Source of the DNA: Ephydatia muelleri
Taxonomy: Eukaryota; Porifera; Demospongiae; Spongillida; Spongillidae
NCBI GenBank assembly: GCA_013339895.1
Contig: JABACO010000085.1
Location: 62,001 to 126,000 of the forward strand
Reading direction: 5' to 3'
Length of the DNA: 64,000 nucleotides
The translations under genes and the position numbers were made by a program. Below the pieces are notes generated by a model. It was not told the origin of the DNA, did no database searches, and saw nothing but the letters and a program-made list of their open reading frames with translations. This document shows positions 58,233-64,000 of the stretch, piece after piece (the stretch's first letter is position 1; each line of letters starts with the position of its first letter).

Positions 58233-59069
58233 TCCACAGTAGACGACACGTTTTATAAAAGGCATTGCCTATTTCGTTCGGAAAAAAATTTCCTATGTGT
58301 TCATGTAATTAGAATAATGGCCAGAAATTGCAACTTGCCAAAAGGCAAGCGGGCGGCTGACCAGAAACTATGAATCAACGAATTGGGGCCTTACTACACT
58401 CCTTCCCTTGATTACCCAAAATTGCGATCTGAGTTCAGCAAGTGTTTCCCTTACAAAGTCAAGCGCTTAGCGTGACTCCACAGCTAGCTAGAAAAGGAGT
58501 AGTTGAAGTGCAAACTTGACATTCAATACTTTTAGCTATATAAAAGTAGTTTTTCGCAAAATTTCCCCAGCTCTGTGATGGCTCCTTTACCTTCAGATAG
58601 TGACAATGATTAATTGTATCTAGATCAAGCACTCAACTTACACACCTGTTCTAAAAACATACATGTATATACATGCATACATATTAGAATGTCCGATCAA
58701 ATCTGACAATGTTAGCCCAAAGTTAATATTGGCCTACCAAATGAAAATTTGGTCCTTATTTTGAGCAAGGGTACTACCCCTGGTAAGAAAGTGCAATCAC
58801 GGCGATATCAGCTGAGAGATTGATGCAGAAAGCAAGCTCGTTTTGCGAAATGTACTCTAAGAAACTCGCTTTGCTTTGTAGCTGGAACCGTCCATCGTCA
58901 TGTCATGATGAGGGAGGAGACCTCTGGACTAGTTTGTACATGTAGTGATTGAAATTTATCATACCATTGGTTAATTGTTGCTGCCCCTGATCTCGATTGT
59001 CCCCATGTATATAAATAGTAACAAACTTATGCTACGTTTCAATATAGAACTATAATTATTATCAAACGC

Positions 59070-59286
59070 GCATTCGGATATCGATATAAATAGGTATTCA
59101 AAATTGTCAATGCGGACGACGAATACATAAGTACCTTAGAAAGGAGATACACAAACCATTTATTTCAAATAGAGCAAATCATATAATCGATTTTTTTCCA
59201 AGTAATGCCAAATTACTATTCAAAAGGATAGGTTTTTGCATTTATCTGAATAATCCAAATAACCTGATAGCCGGTTACACACTCTA
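59070..59286. mobile_element. Partial hAT-type MITE
   Basis: It ends ATAACCTGATAGCCGGTTAC with ACACTCTA, the inverse of the end of the element at 42328 (TAGGGTGTGTAACCGGTTAT), and carries similar ATTCGGATATCGATAT and AATCGATTTTT sequence. The other end is not recognisable, so it is truncated or diverged. Confidence 0.65.
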
Positions 59287-59654
59287 GACCATTTATAGGT
59301 AATTGCTCACACAGGTTGATAAGGACTCAAATGGTGTAACAGGCCATGTGTCCTTTTAAATCTTGGGCACCAGAGCAGCATCACAACCTCACATGGTGCT
59401 AGATACTAGTAGTAGAACTGGCCGTGCTTGAATACATCTAGCATTTTGCCACCATTGCATTTGTACCCTCACTTGAACGATTTGTAAGTGCCTTTTGCGT
59501 AGCACTAAGTAAAACGTATGCAGTAAATATCAATTGCCTAGTGTGGGCGTACAGATAGATCCCAATCAACTTTATTTGCGGTTGCAAGAGTAGAATAGCC
59601 TAACCTAACCCTAATGGTGCATTTGACTTCATTCCATCATTGATATCTATGCAG

Positions 59655-61250
59655 GTTGGGTGAAATCTGAAGGAGAATTTGATGTATTACAGTGTAGTGA
59701 CCCCGATTTCTGGAGTATTGGGTCTGACTATCTTATGGATACTAATTTGAATATTAATGGCCCTTTGTATTGTCGACAAGGAGTGAAGAAACTATTCTTA
59801 TTTATAGAAGAAAAAGGATAAAAAAAGTCAGTAAGAGGCTGGATTCTTGGGCCTCCAGGTACTGGCAAGTCAATTTCATCATTTGCATTTGCTCTGAAAC
59901 TCCCACGAAGTGAGTGGATCATTTCGTGGCTAAGTGTTGGTGATGTTAGCAGCAGTCCTTCATTTGTTCGATTTTGTGAAAAAGATAAATTAGTTAGACA
60001 ATTTCCAGGATCTGTTTGGCTAGCAGATCTGGAAGATACACTGAATGCAGATGATTTAGAAGGTAAAAAGCACATCTTGTTTGTTGATGGTATAAAAAAT
60101 TATTACGACCATTCACCAATAGTACGTGCTTGTATGACCTGGGCTAAAAAAGGTCCCAGTACAAATCGACTAGTGTTTATCACTTCAATGTCGGCTCGTT
60201 TTAAAGCTAAATATGAAGAAGATGTGAGGAATAATGTGGAAGAACACAGGGTTTATTCCTGGACACTTAAAGAATACACTCTGCTGTTAGTAATGAAACT
60301 TTTTTTAACAGTGTAAAAGACATATTGGACTCGACTATTCACATACAGAGTTCGACTCTACTGTTATTGAAAAGGAGAAGATTGCATCAAGAAATGATTT
60401 AGTAACATCGAAACATTATTTTGCAGGTGGCTCATGTCGTTTTATGTTCAGTATTCCACTGAAGTTGTTATAAAGGAATTACATGAATGTACATGTTCAG
60501 CAAAACGATTTACGTGCCTATGTAGAGAGCAAGATCGGTATTTCTTCATAAATCGTCTGTTTGGCTGTTACGAACAATATGAATATTCTGTTATCAGTGA
60601 TTTTGCGGTTAGATTAATTGCTTGTGCCCTTGGTCCATTATTAGTCGACAGAATGATCAATCTTTTCAAAGCTAAACGCAATCCAGCTCTACATGGTGCA
60701 CTGCTCGAATTGTGGTTCTTTTCATCCATTGAGGCTGATGGGTTAGAACTGTATGACAGGAAAGAAGGCAGTAGAGAGACTTGGCCCAAGTGTGACTGTA
60801 TGGAGTTCAACCCCAATACTGTATCTGGTTTACCTAGTTATCCTATTTGGTTGAAGCCGTTTAAGATGGAATGAAGGTGGGTATGATGCTGTTTATGTGA
60901 ACACGAACGAAAATCTTACTAGATTTGTTCAAGTCACAAGAGCGGATGAACATCCTTTCAAGATTTGGTATTTCAGTAACTTGTTAACAAAATTTTCTTC
61001 TATCTTTGAAACCAAAACATTGGAGATATGTTTTGTTGTTCCTATTGACAAGGTTTCTAACTTCAAGATTTCTCCTGTAACTGGGCAAGGACTTTTGGCA
61101 GCATTCGGCGATAAATGGAGTTGGGGAAAGGAAGCAGAAAGTGCTAGGATTCTTGGTACAACAAAATTAGTACCAACTAAAGTACTGTCAGTAATGTTTG
61201 TTTATAAGTGTTCTATATTTACAATGCTGCAAAGGCATGCTAATTACTAA
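59655..61250 (+). pseudogene. Crinkler-type P-loop NTPase plus REase-like nuclease, decayed
   Basis: The exon opens after TATGCAG (59654), entering in phase 1 with DPDFWSIGSDYLM. It continues to Walker A GPPGTGKS (59849-59872), Walker B-like HILFVDG (about 60070), a sensor-like LVFITSMSARF, the family block KHYFAGGSCRFMF, and a C-terminal part with HGALLELWFFSSIE and GGYDAVYV followed by RFVQVTRA. That order of E, D and QxT matches the restriction-endonuclease fold that accompanies the NTPase in canonical CRN proteins. Breaks are one in-frame TAA (59819-59821) and at least four frame changes (near 60275, 60345, 60445 and 60866). No header exon was found just upstream. The 3' end past about 61170 is uncertain. 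It could also be a real gene hit by assembly indels. Confidence 0.7.
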
Positions 61251-61487
61251 TTTTGTCTTGTATTTGATACATGGATTGGAAACCCAGCAATGAATGTCAT
61301 TATTTACGTGCAGTACGCGTTTCGCCGGAAGTGGTCGTTGGCTAAGTTGCGATTTTTTTATTTTAATTACAAGCTCATAGTAGAACAAGCAGAAATATAA
61401 ACGTCCTCCCCCCACGACGTGTAAACCGGGCTCCACTTTAATTCACAGGCTTGCATGTAAAAACTGTGTAATACAGTACCACCATAG

Positions 61488-62709
61488 ATTATTTAGACAG
61501 GGATTGGAAACGGGTCACGTGAGCCATACATTTTACGGTAGAAGGCTATGCGCCGTCATATTATAATGGATAGCCCCTTTTGAGTTTGGCGGGAAAATGT
61601 CTTATAGCTGGTTTTGGTGAAATCCGTATCATGTAGAGTCTCGAATGTATTCCATCCAATTCATGAAAGGTAAGGTTTCTCTAGAAACGTGTTTAAAGCT
61701 CTAGTGAACGAATCTTCGGGTTTTAAAAATAAAAACTGAGAAATGAAGCTATGCGAATCCTTTCTGGGCGTGCAAAAACTGTTCTGTACGTTTTTTGACC
61801 TTGATTTTTTTTTGTAAATAAGCTCTTCTTAGCAATCTGAATAGAACTGGATAGGTTTGGCCCTTTTCCCTAGCTTTGAAAACATAAAGTGGCACGAAAC
61901 AGCATTTTAGACATACAGTCAGTTCTGGGCGTATAACTCCTTTTGTAAATAGTGTAAACGCAGTTTGAAGGTTTCATCCTCTAGTGCACTCATTTTGCGA
62001 TAGAACTGGGCTGGACTAAGCCAGGGAGTGTTGGTATGAAGTTATAAACGTTCGCTTTTACATCGACTATCGCGTCAATCATTAGGGACATGGCACGAAT
62101 AGACTAGGCCGTACTGGCAGTTCTGGGCGTATAGCTACTTTTATCTATAGTATTAGTGGAGTTTGAAGGTTGTTATCCTCTAGTGCACTCATTTTGCGAT
62201 AGAACTGAGCTATGCACTAAGCCAGGGAGTGTTGGTTATGAGGTTATAAAGAGTTGGCTTACATCGACTCTCGCGTCAATCATATAGGGATATGGCCCGA
62301 ATAGAATACTGTCAGTTCTGGGCGTATAACTTCTTTTAAAAAATAGTATTAACGGGGATTGAAAGTTTCATCCTCTAGTGCACTCATTTTGCGACAGAAC
62401 TGGGCTATGCACTAAGACAGGGAGTGTTGGTATGAGGTTATAAAAAGTTGGCTTTACATCATCATTTGGGACACGGCACGAATAGAGTGAGACTGCTGTC
62501 ATTTCTGGGCCTGTGGCTACTTTTGTAAATAGCATTAACAGGGTTTGAAGGTTTCATTCTTTACTGCTACTCATTTTGCAGATGAATAGCTATGGACACA
62601 GAAAACTGAGACTGCTTCCAGACTTAATAACTACTACAATAACCTATAACACAGATGGAGCTGTTAATTGGCGTGCACGTGATCCATTTCCAATCCCTGT
62701 CTAAATAAT
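61488..62709. mobile_element. TIR element loaded with satellite
   Basis: The ends ATTATTTAGACAGGGATTGG (61488) and its inverse (62690-62709) extend for about 35 bp, through GGAAACGGGTCACGTG with mismatches. No transposase is present. Most of the right half is tandem satellite (61910-62590). Target duplication was not clear. Confidence 0.75.
61910..62590 (+). repeat. ~195 bp tandem satellite
   Basis: About 3.5 units are present. The landmark CTAGTGCACTCATTTTGCGA occurs near 61981, 62173 and 62374, with a diverged copy near 62563 (spacings 188-201). Each unit also carries CAGTTCTGGGCGTAT, AAGCCAGGGAGTGTTGG and a TCGCGTCAATCAT block. Confidence 0.9.
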
Positions 62710-62729
62710 ATATGGTACCACAAACAACA

Positions 62730-63060
62730 GGAAGGAGGAATGGATGTAGGAGAGGAATGGAGGGAGGGTGGAGGAGAGAGGGAGATGGGGATGCGCGAGA
62801 GGAGGAGGAATGGACGTAGGAGAGAGGGAGGAGTAGAGGGAAGGAGGAGGGAGTAAAGCATTGGAGTGAGAGAGGAGGGGAATCGAGGAAGAGAGTGGAA
62901 AGGAGGGGAAAGGAATAGAGGAGAGAGAGGAGAAGAATAGAGATGAGAGGGAGGTTAAAAGGAGGAGGGATTTGGTAGAAAGGAGGAGTGAGAGAAGGAA
63001 GCAAAGGCAGTGCAGTGTAGTGGAGCAGACAGATGGAGGGAAAGGAGAGACCGAGTGAAG
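62730..63060 (+). repeat. Purine-rich GA/GGA low-complexity tract
   Basis: A run of GGAGG, GAGAG and AGGAAT words has strong strand asymmetry. Several overlapping frames on the minus strand (Pro/Leu/Ser-rich) are by-products of composition. Confidence 0.85.
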
Positions 63061-63272
63061 TAGGAAAAGGGACAAGTGTGATGTACTAATTCTGTGGTTT
63101 GGTAAGTATGGGTCTTCTGGTGTGAATTGTACCACTTGCTGTTTAAACTCTGCCACTGGTCACAATTTTCTACACAGCACTTACTGTGTGCCCAGTACAG
63201 TGCTTGGGACAGTGCATGTGAGCACTGGAGGTCATGTGTACACACACAATACACACACATATTCCTCTGCAG

Positions 63273-63471
63273 CTGAGTGCAGACAACTACCAGTTGAGGG
63301 AGGAGCTTAGGCAGGAAGTCCACCACCATGAGCTCATCAAGAAGAGCATTGAGGGAGAGGAGAGGCAGCTGGAGCTGAAGATGTCCTGTGCCAGTGTATG
63401 TATGAGAGCCGTGCAGAGAGCAGTGGAAGACATGGGCAAGATGGACCAAAAAAGTCTTAAGACCATTCCAT
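63273..63471 (+). CDS. Coiled-coil exon of an unidentified gene
   Basis: A 199 nt exon is bounded by TCTGCAG and CAT/GTAAGACT (exit phase 1). It reads in one open frame as strongly helical, charged sequence: SADNYQLREELRQEVHHHE, LIKKSIEGEERQLELKM, then VQRAVEDMGKMDQKSLK. Heptad-like spacing of Leu/Ile supports a coiled coil. Neighbouring exons were not identified within the window, and the gene probably continues beyond 64000. The family is not recognised. Confidence 0.6.
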
Positions 63472-63479
63472 GTAAGACT

Positions 63480-64000
63480 TTATTTACTTGCTCTGCATGG
63501 ATATGTATTGTTTCCAGCACTTTATTGCGATCAGTAATATGAAATTATTCATTAATTTCATACATCGTAGAATAAATACGATTTGTTTAGTTTATTTACA
63601 ATTTCAGCAAATCGATAAGTAAGTTTTTACACAAAGTTTACTAGAGTGAAATCTCTCTAAAGTGGATTCCATCGGGACCAACCTTGAGTGTCCCTCATTT
63701 CAGGGTCAGGTTGCTAATTGAAACATGTGAATCATATAATGCTTAGATTCACTCAAAACATGTGACAAAACATATGCCAGTAATGGTGCCATGTCTTGAA
63801 GTGTGTCCCTACACTATGTAAAGGATGATGGAATAAATCCTGTATAGCCCGTGTCTTCCAAATCCCATCAGAGATACACTGTAGATGTTTTGTATATAGC
63901 ACAAATAATAAAGACAGCAATATTATGAGCCAAATTTAACACATGCAACATATGCCCGTGGTAAGTATTGTAAGACTTCACCATCCTCCTGCTCAGTAGA
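63480..64000. other. No gene recognised; possible repeat fragment
   Basis: 63640-63715 contains AAAGTGGATTCCATCGGGACC and TGTCCCTCATTTCAGGGTC, which looks like the end of a dispersed repeat, but there is no partner end to confirm it. Confidence 0.3.

Noticed and set aside
25322..61250. One single gene joining the Ubl exon, kinase and NTPase
   Set aside because: The kinase gene has its own stop at 39977 and its first exon enters in phase 0 while the Ubl/micro-exons exit in phase 1. The NTPase lies 20 kb beyond, with unrelated genes and transposons between.
62624..63156. Minus-strand Pro/Leu/Ser-rich frames
   Set aside because: They arise from a purine-rich low-complexity tract; several overlapping frames look equally open.
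1..64000. rRNA or tRNA genes and telomere repeats
   Set aside because: I saw no credible cloverleaf with A/B boxes, no rRNA core sequence and no TTAGGG array. A tRNAscan or Rfam run would be needed to exclude small RNAs fully.

Overview
This window reads as nuclear DNA of an invertebrate animal. Coding exons are short and bounded by GT/AG introns. Intergenic DNA is dominated by DNA transposons, MITEs and microsatellites, and there are no operons or Shine-Dalgarno starts. One clearly conserved eukaryotic exon (TRRAP-like, 48395-48587, minus), a RecQ-like helicase fragment, piggyBac, hAT and Tc1 transposases and Crinkler (CRN)-type effector modules fit a marine metazoan. A sponge is my best guess, by inference only.

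Region 1 (1-19528) has no convincing conventional gene apart from one small Cys-rich exon. It holds three copies of a ~5.8 kb foldback-like element with ~0.8 kb terminal inverted repeats (TIRs). Inside each are a CA-rich tract, a central spacer that is itself quasi-palindromic, and a TG-rich tract. Copies 1 and 2 face each other as a giant inverted repeat (arms 1-6384 and 6975-13269, loop 6385-6974). Copy 3 follows in direct orientation (13249-18922) with an internal deletion and an expanded TG tract. The palindrome appears to run off the left edge of the window.

Region 2 (19529-31250) contains a direct segmental duplication (20440-21050 and 23862-25290). One copy is interrupted by a 756 bp Tc1/mariner element, so the other is an empty-site control. 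The region also has several MITEs, a 21-22 bp minisatellite, a Ubiquitin-like CRN-type header exon (25322-25565) with two downstream micro-exons, and a decayed piggyBac transposase (about 28230-30031, minus).

Region 3 (31250-49870) has MITEs and an apparently intact multi-exon gene for a divergent protein-kinase-like protein (37082-39977). It then has a LINE-like remnant, a Cys-rich exon, a RecQ-like helicase exon split by a 1.17 kb hAT-type MITE (42328-43493), a large 21 bp minisatellite (46050-46730) and the TRRAP-like exon.

Region 4 (49870-57450) is a second segmental duplication. Two units (about 49870-52230 and 55110-57450) each carry a minus-strand gene encoding 15-residue Lys/Arg/Glu-rich repeats and a Pro/Ala-rich low-complexity stretch, with a ~300 bp hairpin MITE beyond it. 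Between the units lie two hAT-type transposase C-termini.

Region 5 (57450-64000) holds a decayed CRN-type P-loop NTPase plus restriction-endonuclease-like gene (59655-61250), a 1.2 kb TIR element filled with a ~195 bp tandem satellite, and a coiled-coil exon of an unidentified gene.

The most interesting biology is twofold. One part is the foldback cluster. The other is the co-occurrence, on one strand within 36 kb, of a Ubl-type header, a kinase-like effector body and an NTPase/nuclease body, as expected for a modular Crinkler-type conflict system in an animal. The kinase copy is open and the nuclease copy is broken.
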